DNA of 44,185 nucleotides, taken from the NCBI GenBank assembly GCA_030158285.1, contig JAOATF010000148.1, positions 1 to 44,185 of the forward strand. The letters run 5' to 3'. Both the position numbers and the translations under genes were made by a program. Positions 23,482 to 32,237 of the stretch are shown one piece after another. This DNA is from Hyphomonadaceae bacterium (lineage in GTDB: Bacteria > Pseudomonadota > Alphaproteobacteria > Caulobacterales > Hyphomonadaceae). Under the pieces are notes generated by a model. The model was not told where the DNA came from. It searched no databases and saw only the letters and a list, made by a program, of their open reading frames with translations. Numbering within the stretch: position 1 is the stretch's first letter; every line of letters starts with the position of its first letter.

Positions 23482-25023
23482 CTAGAACCGTCCGCCGGTT
23501 TTGAAACCGCCGCCGCCGGAGCGGCCGCCGGTCTTGAATCCGCCACCGCCGCCACTCGATCCGCCGCCACCCCAGCCGGAGCCGCCTCCGCCCCAGCCTC
23601 CGCCGCCCCAGCGGCTGCCGCGGGTTGCGGCCTTGATGACTTCGCCGATGATAACGCCCGCGACGACATCGCCGACGCCGACATTGCGGCCGCGGCGCGG
23701 TCCGCCGAAATAATCGTCGTCGTTGCGCGGCGCCTGGCGCACGGTGGCGCGGATGGCGCGCCACAGGGCCTCGCTGTCGGGCGACGGACCCTTGCCATAG
23801 GCCTCCAGCGCCGCTTCGAAAGCGCCTCGCAGGATCATCACATAGGGACTGTCTAGCCCCGCTTCCTTGAACTTCCGGCGCACCCGTTCCAGCGCCTCAG
23901 CCCCCGCGCGCCGCCGCGTGGGCATCGCCTCCACACCGCGCCAGTTCACTTCCATCTGCAGCTCTTCGGTGCGCAGCTTGATCAGCGCCTCCACGATGCG
24001 GTCATCGTCCGGCGTCGTCGTCTCGGCCGCGAGCACCTTGAGATCGGGGAAGCTGGCCTTGGCCAGGCCCTCCTCGATCACGCGCCGCGCCTTCTCCTGC
24101 GGCCCGGCATCGCCGCTGGCCGCCTGCTCCTGCTGACGACGCAGATCGGCATGGCGCGACTCCGCTTCCGCAAGCAGGTAGTCCAGCCCTTTCAGCTTTT
24201 CCTTCGCCGCAGCCAGCTCCGCCGAGAGCTTGCCCGCGCCCCGCGTTTCCAGCGCCTGCGCCTCGAAGCGTTCGATCGCGGCCTGCGCCTCGGCTTCTTC
24301 CAGGCGCATACTGGAGAGATGTTCCGCGATCCTGTCGGGCAATTCCGTCAGGCGCGCATAATTCATGTTCGCTTCGTCATACCGGCACAGCTTGGCAACC
24401 CAGCCATCCAGCATCCGCGACAGGCCGCGCTTCTCATATTCCGGCGTACGGAACTTCCGCTCCCACAGATACGAGAACAGCGGGTCCTGCTCGTAGGGCT
24501 TGCCCTTCTCCGCGCGGTCCGTCTTCGCCAGCTCAAGCTTCTGCTCGGCCCGCACCGCCACCGCGCGCGACTGTTCGAACGCATTCTTCAGCGCAAGGTA
24601 TCCCGGGTCGGATTGGACGGCCTTTTCCGTCTCCGCCACCAACGTCTCATAGGCATTCAACGCCGCGTCGACCGCGCCCTCGCCGTTGCGCCGCGTCGCC
24701 TCGGCATCCGCCAGCTTCCCGGCGGCGGCGGCAACCTCGCCGCCGATGTTCTGCATGAACACCTGATGCTCGGAGAGCAGCCGCGTGGCCTCCTTCTCCG
24801 CCGCCGTCAGCGTGTCCGTCGCCTCGCCCTTGATCACGTCCAGCCGCATCGCCGCCAACTCGCGATAGCCATCCGCCTTCAGCCGCGCGAGATCGGCCCG
24901 CCGGTTGGCATGGCCTTCCGCGGCCCGCGCCGCCGCATCGAACTCCTCGCGCGCGCCCGCCGTCAGCGTATCCAGCCTGTGCAGCGCATCCCGTCCGGTG
25001 ATCAGATCATCATAATCCGGCAT
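23482..25023 (-). CDS. Coiled-coil protein with Gly-rich repeated C-terminus
   Basis: 513 aa, with no signal peptide. Residues about 10-330 are mostly long helices rich in Ala/Glu/Arg (for example AEKEATRLLSEHQVF, EQKLELAKTDRAEK), broken by a compact section with SYLWERKFRTPEYEKRGLSR. Residues about 340-440 form a folded domain (LIKLRTEELQMEVNWRG) that I do not recognise. A short hydrophobic stretch (VGVGDVVAGVIIGEVIKAA) precedes the tail. The last 45 residues are GGGGWGGGGSGW-type runs ending in two copies of GGGGFKTGGR. Such tails recall TPM-domain stress proteins. It sits 4 bp after the lipoprotein gene and 0 bp before the esterase gene. Confidence 0.8.
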   Translation of the reverse strand: MPDYDDLITGRDALHRLDTLTAGAREEFDAAARAAEGHANRRADLARLKADGYRELAAMRLDVIKGEATDTLTAAEKEATRLLSEHQVFMQNIGGEVAAAAGKLADAEATRRNGEGAVDAALNAYETLVAETEKAVQSDPGYLALKNAFEQSRAVAVRAEQKLELAKTDRAEKGKPYEQDPLFSYLWERKFRTPEYEKRGLSRMLDGWVAKLCRYDEANMNYARLTELPDRIAEHLSSMRLEEAEAQAAIERFEAQALETRGAGKLSAELAAAKEKLKGLDYLLAEAESRHADLRRQQEQAASGDAGPQEKARRVIEEGLAKASFPDLKVLAAETTTPDDDRIVEALIKLRTEELQMEVNWRGVEAMPTRRRAGAEALERVRRKFKEAGLDSPYVMILRGAFEAALEAYGKGPSPDSEALWRAIRATVRQAPRNDDDYFGGPRRGRNVGVGDVVAGVIIGEVIKAATRGSRWGGGGWGGGGSGWGGGGSSGGGGGFKTGGRSGGGGFKTGGRF

Positions 25024-25027
25024 GGCG

Positions 25028-25651
25028 TCAGTTACCCCAGTCCGTGATGGCGCCGCCGGGCACAGGCTCGTCGAATACCGGGTCCAGTTTACCCCGCGTC
25101 TTGTGACCAAGGATGCTGTCGACGACCATACCGTTGGCTGCCTTTTCGGCGCGAACGTGATCGTACTTTTCCTTGTTCACGCGCTGCGCCCAGATCGTCA
25201 CGCGATCCGTCTTTTGCGTTTCGATGCTGGTTACAGATACGGGCAGCACGCGCCCATCCGGCGCTAGAGCTTCGACAACCAGATAGTAGTTGCGCACCGA
25301 GGGATTATCGACGGATTGCCGGAAGAACCCGGTGTCGCTGTCCGGTCGCGACACGACGCGCACATCATACTCCTGCGCCAGCCGCTCATTCATGTCCTTC
25401 AGCAGGCTCAGCTGCGCTGTCGCGATATCCCGGTCGCCATTGACAACGCCGCGCCGCGCCTCGGCAGCAACGCCAGCCAGCTGGTCATCGACGGCCGGAT
25501 CAACGGCAAGCGCCTGCCCCTGCGCGAGCACGCGCGAAATCTCGTCAGCAGGCCCACCCGTCGCATCGCCAGGAACCGCGTCGCCAAGTGCATGGCATCC
25601 CGCAAGCGCCACAAGGCCTGCCAGACCCAGCACGCCACGCCGCCAGCCCAT
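25028..25651 (-). CDS. Lipoprotein duplicate of the neighbouring periplasmic domain
   Basis: 207 aa. Signal peptide MGWRRGVLGLAGLVALAGC with lipobox LAGC, Cys19 lipidated. From EISRVLAQGQ on, the whole mature protein aligns without gaps to the C-terminal domain of the next upstream gene, about 118 of 168 positions identical by eye, through to VPGGAIT-W. So it is a tandem duplicate that kept the periplasmic domain but lost the cytoplasmic part and membrane helix in exchange for a lipid anchor. There is no catalytic motif I know. ATG 25651 lies 23 bp after the upstream stop. Longer frames to 26293 are shadow. Confidence 0.82.
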   Translation of the reverse strand: MGWRRGVLGLAGLVALAGCHALGDAVPGDATGGPADEISRVLAQGQALAVDPAVDDQLAGVAAEARRGVVNGDRDIATAQLSLLKDMNERLAQEYDVRVVSRPDSDTGFFRQSVDNPSVRNYYLVVEALAPDGRVLPVSVTSIETQKTDRVTIWAQRVNKEKYDHVRAEKAANGMVVDSILGHKTRGKLDPVFDEPVPGGAITDWGN

Positions 25652-25674
25652 TCCACGGAGACTGGTTCGCTGAC

Positions 25675-26628
25675 CTACCATTTGGTGATCGCTCCACCCG
25701 GCACGGGTTCGTCGAACACGGGGGTCAACTCGCCGCGCGCCTTGCGTCCGAAGATGTCGTTCACCACGCCGCCGCCCGCAGCCTTCTCCGCCGCGACCCG
25801 ATCCAGCGTGTCCTTGTTCACGCGTTGCGCCCAGATCGTGACTTTGCTGGCCTTCTGCGTTTCGATGCTGGTGATCGGCACGCTGAGCACACGGCCGCCC
25901 GGCGCCAGCGCCTCGACCACGACATAGTAGTTCATGCCGAACGGCGGATCTTCGCTCTGACGCCAGAAGCCGGAATCCTCGCCCGGCCGCGAGACAACGC
26001 GAATGTCGTATTCCTGCGCCAGCTGCTCGTTCATTGTCTTCATCGTGGCGAGCTGCGTGCGGGCCGCATCGCGATCGCCATTGGCCACCGCGCGCTGCCC
26101 CTCGGCCGCCAGGCCGGCCAGCTGCGCATCCACGGTCGGATCGATCGCCAGCTTCTGCCCGTCCGCCAGCACGCGCGAAATCTCCGTCGGCATGGCCTGC
26201 CACTCGGCATTCGACGGCCCGAACACGAACAGCTGGAACGCCACGGCAATCGCCGCCAGCGCCCCGAGCGTCGTCAACGACTGCGGCAGCCACCGCTTCC
26301 GGCTGACATACAGCCTGGCCAGCTTCACCGAGAACGAATCCTTCGGCGGCTTGTAGACGAAGCGCTGCTCGGCCAGCGCCTTCACGCCGTCCTTCAGAAT
26401 ACGATCTGGCACCTCGATGCCCTGCGCGCCATAGATCTCCTTGAGACGCGCCACGAGCTGTTCCTCGCGCGCCGTCTCGTTGAGCTCCATGTCAACCACG
26501 CGCGTGCGATGGCGCAGTGTATCCACCACGTCCATCGCCAGCATGACGTCGTCGAGTTTGCGGGGCTCTTCCGGAACAGCGGCCGGGGTCGTCACCCTGG
26601 CCGCCACCGGAACATTGGTCTCGCTCAT
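25675..26628 (-). CDS. Single-pass inner-membrane protein, DUF6384-like
   Basis: 317 aa. Residues 1-110 are cytoplasmic: a short Pro/Ala stretch, then a helical region with LDDVMLAMDVVDTLRHRTR, and VARLKEIYGAQGIEVPD. One membrane helix lies at about 115-135 (LGALAAIAVAFQLFVFG). Residues 145-317 are a periplasmic domain with EISRVLADGQKLA, QEYDIRVVSRP, NYYVVVEALAP and the end motif FDEPVPGGAITKW. I recall this architecture as DUF6384 but have not checked. The start ATG overlaps the TelA-like stop (ATGA). The periplasmic half is duplicated as the next gene. Confidence 0.8.
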   Translation of the reverse strand: MSETNVPVAARVTTPAAVPEEPRKLDDVMLAMDVVDTLRHRTRVVDMELNETAREEQLVARLKEIYGAQGIEVPDRILKDGVKALAEQRFVYKPPKDSFSVKLARLYVSRKRWLPQSLTTLGALAAIAVAFQLFVFGPSNAEWQAMPTEISRVLADGQKLAIDPTVDAQLAGLAAEGQRAVANGDRDAARTQLATMKTMNEQLAQEYDIRVVSRPGEDSGFWRQSEDPPFGMNYYVVVEALAPGGRVLSVPITSIETQKASKVTIWAQRVNKDTLDRVAAEKAAGGGVVNDIFGRKARGELTPVFDEPVPGGAITKW

Positions 26629-27809
26629 GAGGTCTTGACGAGGAGTGCCGCTGCCGCGCCCTGCTCAATCAGCAACGCCATGCGACGTTTGCCGTCTTCC
26701 ACAGCATCCCGGATTTCGGCCGAGTTCTGCGTCGACAGCTTGCGCATCTCCGCGATGATGCCGATGGACCGCTCCTGATAGCTGACCACCGAATCCACCA
26801 GCTTCTTGACCGCCGCCGCCGAGATCGTCGGGCCGTAACCGGCCTTGAGTGCAGCTTCCTGAACCTTGCCGCCGATCTCGCTCAGCGTTTCGAGCGACTG
26901 GTCGATACCCTTCTTCATGCTCTCCAGCGCCTGCGTCGATTCATGCAGGCCGAACATGCCCGTGAACGTCGCCGACAGCGCCGTCAGCACAACCTCGTTG
27001 GTGCCGAAGAACGAGACGGATTGCGCATAGATGCGCTCCTTCGCGTTGGTCGTCTGCACCAGCCGCGCCATGATGACTTCGGAGGTGTTGTAACCAACCG
27101 TCAGGTTGTCCGAGAGGTCCTTGGCGATCTGGTAGCGTTTCTCTTCCGCCTGCAGCTTGCGCAGCTCTTCGTCACGCGCCAGCTCCAGCCTGGACCGTTC
27201 CGCTGCATCATCGCCGGTATACGCCGTCACGACTGCCGAGGCCGCCGTCATCCGCCCCTTGGCTTCTTCCAGCTTGCCTTCCGCCGTCTTCAGAACTTCG
27301 AGCGCCAGCACTTCCGACGACTTCATCGCGCCGCGGAAATCCATGTACGCTTCGAGGATCAGGTGTTCCTTCTCGATGGATACCTTCGTGTCCTTCTGGA
27401 CGTCGAGATAGGTGTCCTTGATCTTGTCGAACCGGTCGGCGATGTCGCCGCGCGAGAACTTCATCCACATGTTGCCGAGGCGCTCCATCGTGGAGATCTT
27501 GCCGTCGGCATACTGGTCGACCAGCGACTTCGCATCGTCGCGGATCGAGTTGAACGCGCCGGTGATCACCTCATAGCGTTCGCCCACCTTGATGGCCTGG
27601 ATATGCTCACGCACCACCTCGTTGAACGTCGACGCCTGGTCCAGCGTGCGCGCGATGGTCGTCACCTTGTCGGGCGACAGGTCGGTAATCTGGTTCAGCA
27701 GGGCCACGACGGGCGCCGGATCGCTCTTGGTGTCCGGGAACAGGCCAAGCTTGCGAAGGTTTCCGACTGCCTTGTCGAGATATTGAAGCGCCGTGGGGCT
27801 ACCGGCCAT
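26625..27809 (-). CDS. TelA-like long-helical protein, first gene of the five-gene block
   Basis: 394 aa, with no signal peptide or membrane helix; nearly all alpha-helical. The middle part (DVQKDTKVSIEKEHLILEAYM, then a helix with KTAEGKLEEAK) and the C-terminal part (QERSIGIIAEMRKLSTQNSAE, DAVEDGKRRMA) follow the layout of TelA / toxic-anion-resistance proteins. A segment with SVSFFGTNEVVLTALSATF sits where TelA has its hydrophobic helix. This is a resemblance in layout, not a confirmed homology. ATG 27809 has GGGAGA upstream. The stop overlaps the next start by 4 bp. Likely a cytoplasmic or peripheral membrane partner of the membrane protein that follows. Confidence 0.72.
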   Translation of the reverse strand: MAGSPTALQYLDKAVGNLRKLGLFPDTKSDPAPVVALLNQITDLSPDKVTTIARTLDQASTFNEVVREHIQAIKVGERYEVITGAFNSIRDDAKSLVDQYADGKISTMERLGNMWMKFSRGDIADRFDKIKDTYLDVQKDTKVSIEKEHLILEAYMDFRGAMKSSEVLALEVLKTAEGKLEEAKGRMTAASAVVTAYTGDDAAERSRLELARDEELRKLQAEEKRYQIAKDLSDNLTVGYNTSEVIMARLVQTTNAKERIYAQSVSFFGTNEVVLTALSATFTGMFGLHESTQALESMKKGIDQSLETLSEIGGKVQEAALKAGYGPTISAAAVKKLVDSVVSYQERSIGIIAEMRKLSTQNSAEIRDAVEDGKRRMALLIEQGAAAALLVKTS

Positions 27810-27950
27810 TGTTTTTGTCTCCCTGACCTGTGCGCCTCAAACCATCGCCGGGGATGAGCGATGCGGCGCACATTGCGACATACGTGCCCCCATTCTCAGC
27901 GACTGCAAGGGACTAGCGGCAGAAATTTTTCGGGAATCGATACCAATCCC

Positions 27951-28598
27951 CTATTGGAAGCCCTCGCGGGCGCCCAACGCGTCAAGAACGGCAAGCAGCG
28001 CATCCTTGTCGATCCGCCAATCGGCCGTCCGCCAACTGTCGAAGTTCACCGGGATGTCTTCGCGCGGCGAGGCCAGCAGGGCCTTCACATCTTCGCCTGT
28101 CAGGATCATCCGGTCGATCGAGAGACGCGTGCACGTCTCCCGCTGGCTGGAGCAATCAAAGCTCAGCTCCCCCAGCTGCATCGCCGTCCGCCGCCAGGGA
28201 TCGCCGATGAAGCCGTGGCGGTCGGGATCGGTGACTGTCCATGGCCGCTCGCTGGTTTCCGTCGGCGCAACAGGATTGCGCTCCAGGCTGACGATGTAGA
28301 GATGCACATCGCCACTCCTGGCGCGGACGCCCTCGACATAAGCGGTTTCGAGGGAGCGGCCAGAGGTCTGTGCCGAAGCGTTGGAAAGATCGAACTGATC
28401 GCTACTCCGGTCGAGGTGCATCGTCTGGCCGATCTCCTCCTTCGATGCCGCCGCAGAATTCGCCATAATGGCTCCCGTCTCGGGATCCGTCGTCACGACA
28501 ACTGCAGCGCGGATATCATCGTAAGATTCCAGCGCCGGCTTATCGAGCCCCGCGCACCCAGCCAGAACCAGCAAGCCAACGGCAATCCCCAACCGCAT
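27951..28598 (-). CDS. Lipoprotein of unknown function
   Basis: 215 aa. Signal peptide with lipobox VLAGC (Cys15). The mature part is soluble with one Cys pair (DCSSQRETC). It contains DDIRAAVVVTTDPETGAIMANS, VHLYIVSLERNPV and MQLGELSFDC. I do not recognise it. ATG 28598 has GGGGAGG. It reads toward the five-gene block with a 141-bp gap, so it may be in the same transcript, although the gap suggests a promoter there. It is divergent from the M28 peptidase across 103 bp. Confidence 0.75.
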   Translation of the reverse strand: MRLGIAVGLLVLAGCAGLDKPALESYDDIRAAVVVTTDPETGAIMANSAAASKEEIGQTMHLDRSSDQFDLSNASAQTSGRSLETAYVEGVRARSGDVHLYIVSLERNPVAPTETSERPWTVTDPDRHGFIGDPWRRTAMQLGELSFDCSSQRETCTRLSIDRMILTGEDVKALLASPREDIPVNFDSWRTADWRIDKDALLAVLDALGAREGFQ

Positions 28599-28701
28599 GT
28601 CCGCCTCCCCTTTTCAGCAAGACTAGCCAATCAGGCAGGGCCCGTCACCTTGCCCCGACCAGTGCGACGGGCCACAACTGTTGCAGCCTCGAGGAACACG
28701 C

Positions 28702-29607
28702 ATGATCCGCCGCCTTCTGACGCCGCTTCTCGTTGTCCTTGCTGCATGCAGCACGCCGATCGGCCAGCCCGCGCCGCCCACAGCCACGCCGCAGCAATTG
28801 CATGATCGCGCCGCCGCCTTTGCGCAGCCGACGCAGGATGGCCGTCTCGCCGTGCTGAAAGCCCAGCTCGACGCGGCCGGCCTCGCCTGGAAGATCGAGG
28901 AGTTCGACGGCAAGCGCGCCGCCCCTGCGCGCGGTTACAATGTTGTCGTCAGCACAGGCCCCTCAACCGGCCGCGAAATCCTGCTTGCGGCGCACTATGA
29001 TGCGGTCGTCCTGTCGGACGGCAAGCTTGCCGACGCCATCGTCGACAACGCCGCTTCCGTGGTCGCGATGATCGAAGCCACGAAACGCATCGCCGGCCGC
29101 ACAAAGCATCCCGTGCGCCTGCTGCTGACCGATCAGGAAGAACTCGGCCTCGTCGGCGCACGCGCGTGGATCGCGGCGCACGGCGTCAGCAACCTCGCCG
29201 CTGTCATCAATGCCGACGTCAACGGCAATGGCGACACGCTGATGTACGGCCTCAACTCGGGCGACCAGTCGAAATTCCTCGTCACGGCGGTCAGTGACCT
29301 CTGCACTGCCCGCGCCATGTCCTGCCTCGACTTTCCCAAATACGCGCCCAGCGACGATGTCGTCTTCGCCGCCGCCGGCGCCCCCGTCATTTCCCTCGGC
29401 CACCAGCCGAAGGCTGAAGCCGACAAGCTCCGCCACTTCCTGATCAGCCCCCAGGGCTATGATCCCGCAGCCCCGCCGCCCGAAATCCTCGGCCTGATCC
29501 ACACATCAAAAGACAATGCCACCCGCGCCGAGCCCGCCACGCTGGCGCAAGCCGCCGATTTCATCGTCGCGCTGGTGATGAAGCTGGATGCGGAGCTGGC
29601 GCGCTAA
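28702..29607 (+). CDS. M28-family zinc aminopeptidase, lipoprotein
   Basis: 301 aa. Lipobox VLAAC (Cys16). The M28 di-zinc site is visible: His98 (AAHYDAV), Asp116 (IVDNAAS), Glu146-Glu147 (TDQEELGL), Asp172 (NADVNGNGD) and a late His in SLGHQP. All expected ligand positions are filled, so it should be an active periplasmic or surface aminopeptidase. ATG 28702 follows GAGGAA. The stop overlaps the convergent gene's stop by four bases. Confidence 0.9.
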   Translation: MIRRLLTPLLVVLAACSTPIGQPAPPTATPQQLHDRAAAFAQPTQDGRLAVLKAQLDAAGLAWKIEEFDGKRAAPARGYNVVVSTGPSTGREILLAAHYDAVVLSDGKLADAIVDNAASVVAMIEATKRIAGRTKHPVRLLLTDQEELGLVGARAWIAAHGVSNLAAVINADVNGNGDTLMYGLNSGDQSKFLVTAVSDLCTARAMSCLDFPKYAPSDDVVFAAAGAPVISLGHQPKAEADKLRHFLISPQGYDPAAPPPEILGLIHTSKDNATRAEPATLAQAADFIVALVMKLDAELAR

Positions 29608-30080
29608 GGCTTGCGGCTGCGATCCAGTTCACATGTTCCGTAACGAACAGTCAGGGAAACATCTTCGCCGCCCGCATACTCAAAGCCGGAATGGTAGAAC
29701 CAAAGCTCGTCGTCACTCTTCGCCGCCATACGCAGGAAGGCTTGACCTTCGACCGCAGAGAAATCGTAGCCGTCCCCGAAGTAGGCACTGTGCAGCATCG
29801 CATTTGATGTCTGCCAGTCGTACCGGCTCGCCTCTGGCCCGTCATAAGGCAGCTCGCGAGCGGTGAACCCCGGACCCTGCGTGATCCCGATGCGAAATTT
29901 CAGCCGAGGCGCCTCATCGACGAACGCCGTAGGTGGCCCCGAGCCTTCAAGATGGTTCCCGCCAACACCCGCGCGCTGCTCGACCGTGCAAAGATAGTTG
30001 CCAGGGGCGACTGTCTGGGCGGAGGCGGCAAGCGTCCAGGCTGAGAAGCCTGCCATGATCATGGCGCCGCGAACCAGCAT
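29604..30080 (-). CDS. Small secreted protein of unknown function
   Basis: 158 aa. Signal peptide 1-21 (MAGFSAWTLAASAQ). The mature protein is beta-rich with many aromatics (RYDWQTSNAML, AYFGDGYDFS, ELWFYHSGFEYAG) and one Cys pair (LCTVEQR, GTCELDR), suggesting a disulfide-stabilised beta-sandwich. I find no family. ATG 30080 has AAGGGGAC. Its stop overlaps the stop of the M28 gene. It is divergent from the hydroxybutyrate dehydrogenase across 149 bp. Confidence 0.75.
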   Translation of the reverse strand: MLVRGAMIMAGFSAWTLAASAQTVAPGNYLCTVEQRAGVGGNHLEGSGPPTAFVDEAPRLKFRIGITQGPGFTARELPYDGPEASRYDWQTSNAMLHSAYFGDGYDFSAVEGQAFLRMAAKSDDELWFYHSGFEYAGGEDVSLTVRYGTCELDRSRKP

Positions 30081-30229
30081 GAAATGTCCCCTTTGTCCCT
30101 CGTGCCGTTTTCAGGGTCTGTCACAGGGCCAAGTGAAAGTCATGCTTGCTGCTGCTATCGGGAGCGATTGTCGCGCTTGCCTATAACAGCGACCGGCGCG
30201 ACAAGGCGACAGCACATCAGGAGCCCCGC

Positions 30230-31006
30230 ATGCCCCGCACCGCCATCGTCACAGGCTCCACCTCCGGTATCGGCGAGGGCATCGCCCGCGCGCTGGCCGA
30301 AGCCGGCAACAATGTCGTCATCAACGGCTTCGGCGACGCCGCCGCCATCGAGAAGCTCCGCGCCTCCATCGAGGCTGATTTCAAGGTCATCTGCCTCTAC
30401 TCCGGCGCCGACATGACGAAGCCGGACCAGATCGAGGCCATGTTCACCACCGTCCGCGAAAAGCTCGGCCCAGTGGACATCGTGGTCAACAATGCCGGCG
30501 TCCAGCACGTCTCCCCGGTCGAGGACTTCCCGGTCGCGAAGTGGGACCTCATCATCGCCCTCAACCTCACCTCCGCCTTCCACACCACGCGTCTCGCTTT
30601 CCCGGACATGAAGGCGCGCAAGTGGGGCCGCATCATCAATATCGCCTCGGCCCACGCGCTCGTCGCCTCGCCGTTCAAGAGCGCCTATGTCGCCGCCAAG
30701 CACGGTATTCTCGGCTTCACCAAGTCGACCGCGCTGGAAGGCGCGCAGCACGGCGTACGCGTCAACGCCATCTGCCCGGGCTATGTCCGCACGCCGCTGG
30801 TGGAGAACCAGATCGGTGACACGGCAAAGGCGCGTGGAATCTCGGAAGAAGCGGTGATCCGCGACGTGCTGCTCGCCGCCCAGCCCACGAAGGAGTTCGT
30901 GAAAGTGTCAGACGTCGCCGCGATGGCCGTCTTCCTCACCAGCGAAGCCGCCAACCAGATCAATGGCGCCGCGCTGTCGATCGACGGCGGCTGGGTCGCG
31001 CAATAG
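30230..31006 (+). CDS. bdhA: D-3-hydroxybutyrate dehydrogenase (SDR family)
   Basis: 258 aa, the usual length. NAD site TGSTSGIG (8-15) and NNAG; catalytic Ser140, Tyr153 and Lys157 in the YxxxK pattern. The stretch VQHVSPVEDFPVAKWD is typical of 3-hydroxybutyrate dehydrogenases and sets it apart from other SDRs. It interconverts 3-hydroxybutyrate and acetoacetate, a step in reusing polyhydroxybutyrate, in line with phaR/phaC further on. ATG 30230 has AGGAG six bases upstream. The stop is adjacent to the convergent acyltransferase stop with no gap. Confidence 0.9.
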   Translation: MPRTAIVTGSTSGIGEGIARALAEAGNNVVINGFGDAAAIEKLRASIEADFKVICLYSGADMTKPDQIEAMFTTVREKLGPVDIVVNNAGVQHVSPVEDFPVAKWDLIIALNLTSAFHTTRLAFPDMKARKWGRIINIASAHALVASPFKSAYVAAKHGILGFTKSTALEGAQHGVRVNAICPGYVRTPLVENQIGDTAKARGISEEAVIRDVLLAAQPTKEFVKVSDVAAMAVFLTSEAANQINGAALSIDGGWVAQ

Positions 31007-32104
31007 TCAGGGCGTGGGAATCGGAGCCGCCGGCGCCTTGCGCGTCAGCCGCGCGTTGAGCCATTTCCGCATCGGCTTGTCGAGCACGTGTGCCGCCAGC
31101 GCCGCCACGCCAATCGAGGCGATCAGGATCGCGATCCCCGACCACGGCGCATAAGTCTCGTAGATCGCCGGAAACCGCCCCGCGACCCGCTTCATCACCT
31201 GGTACAGCGGATAATGCAGCACGTAGAGCGCATAGCTGATCGCGCCGATCCACGCGATCAGCCGCGCTGTCGCCCGTGGCGGTTGCATTGACACGCCCCA
31301 TAGCGCCAGCGCAGGCCCGACAAGACAAACGAACGCCAGCTCCACGATCGGCCGCGCGATATGCACGTCCGGCAGGAACGACAACACCGGCACCACCACC
31401 AATGCCGGAAGCGCCAGCCAGGAATGTTTCCGCGGCGCCGCTCTGGGCGACCCCACCAGACGATAGAGCAGCACGCCCATGAAGAAGCCGAATACGGCGC
31501 GGGCCAGCCCGCCGCCCACACTCGTCCAATTCGGCCCCATGTCGAGATGGCCAGATGCCAGCGTCATCGCCACCAGCGCCACACCGCCAGCCACAACCAG
31601 CAAGGCCAACAGCGGAACTGTCAGCCGCTTCCAGAGGAGCACGTAGATCAGGTTCACGGCCAGTTCGAAGAACAGCGTCCATGCCGGCACGTCCAGCGGA
31701 TAGAGATCACCCCATGCGTTCATCGGCGGTGACGGCAGCATCAGGAAGGCGGGAAAAGCAGAGACCACAAGCGACGTCATCTGTCGTACATCGCCCAGTG
31801 ACGCGATTGCCAACACCAACCCGCCCGCAATGATGCCCACAAGGTAAAGCGGATACAGCCGAACAAAGCGCTGCCGCATGAAGCCCACCGCGCTCATGCC
31901 CTCCTTGAACCGCGGCTCATAGGCAAAAGCGATCACGAACCCGCTGATGACGAGAAACACATCCACCGCAAACGGAATTGCCGGCGCATCCGACGCCAGC
32001 CCCCAGAACAGGATGTTGTGAATGACGACGACGGCGCCGGCCGCGAGGCCGCGTATGCCGTCCAGCGTCAGGAACAGGCTGTCTTGCTGATCTTTGCCTG
32101 CCAT
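31007..32104 (-). CDS. Acyltransferase-3 family membrane protein (OafA-like)
   Basis: 365 aa, about ten membrane helices. N-terminal motif LDGIRGLAAGAVVVIHN with Arg and the conserved His ten residues later. VDVFLVISGFVIAF and RFVRLYPLY follow, all typical of acyltransferase-3. It lacks the C-terminal SGNH domain. Such proteins acylate surface sugars such as O-antigen, peptidoglycan or exported metabolites. The start at 32104 (MAGKDQQ) has a GGGGGCGGG site. It follows the LD-carboxypeptidase gene in the same direction after 133 bp, which hold TTAAC and TTAAT motifs but no clear promoter. Confidence 0.88.
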   Translation of the reverse strand: MAGKDQQDSLFLTLDGIRGLAAGAVVVIHNILFWGLASDAPAIPFAVDVFLVISGFVIAFAYEPRFKEGMSAVGFMRQRFVRLYPLYLVGIIAGGLVLAIASLGDVRQMTSLVVSAFPAFLMLPSPPMNAWGDLYPLDVPAWTLFFELAVNLIYVLLWKRLTVPLLALLVVAGGVALVAMTLASGHLDMGPNWTSVGGGLARAVFGFFMGVLLYRLVGSPRAAPRKHSWLALPALVVVPVLSFLPDVHIARPIVELAFVCLVGPALALWGVSMQPPRATARLIAWIGAISYALYVLHYPLYQVMKRVAGRFPAIYETYAPWSGIAILIASIGVAALAAHVLDKPMRKWLNARLTRKAPAAPIPTP

Positions 32105-32237
32105 GACCCGCCCCCGTGACACCCGACCGTCAGCCTGCGGTAAGAATGCAACCTGCATGCCGGGTCGTTAACGCTGGCTCCGCAGGCGATCGACGCCGCC
32201 CGCACGGGCGATACGTTAATCTTTCCAGCAAGCGCAA

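Noticed and set aside
25652..26293. Upstream extension of the lipoprotein frame (to 421 residues)
   Set aside because: Overlaps the membrane-protein gene out of frame. The signal peptide and lipobox begin at 25651.
27920..27950. Hairpin after the 215-residue lipoprotein gene
   Set aside because: GGGATT/ATTCCC pairing has a mismatch and the strand has no T run.
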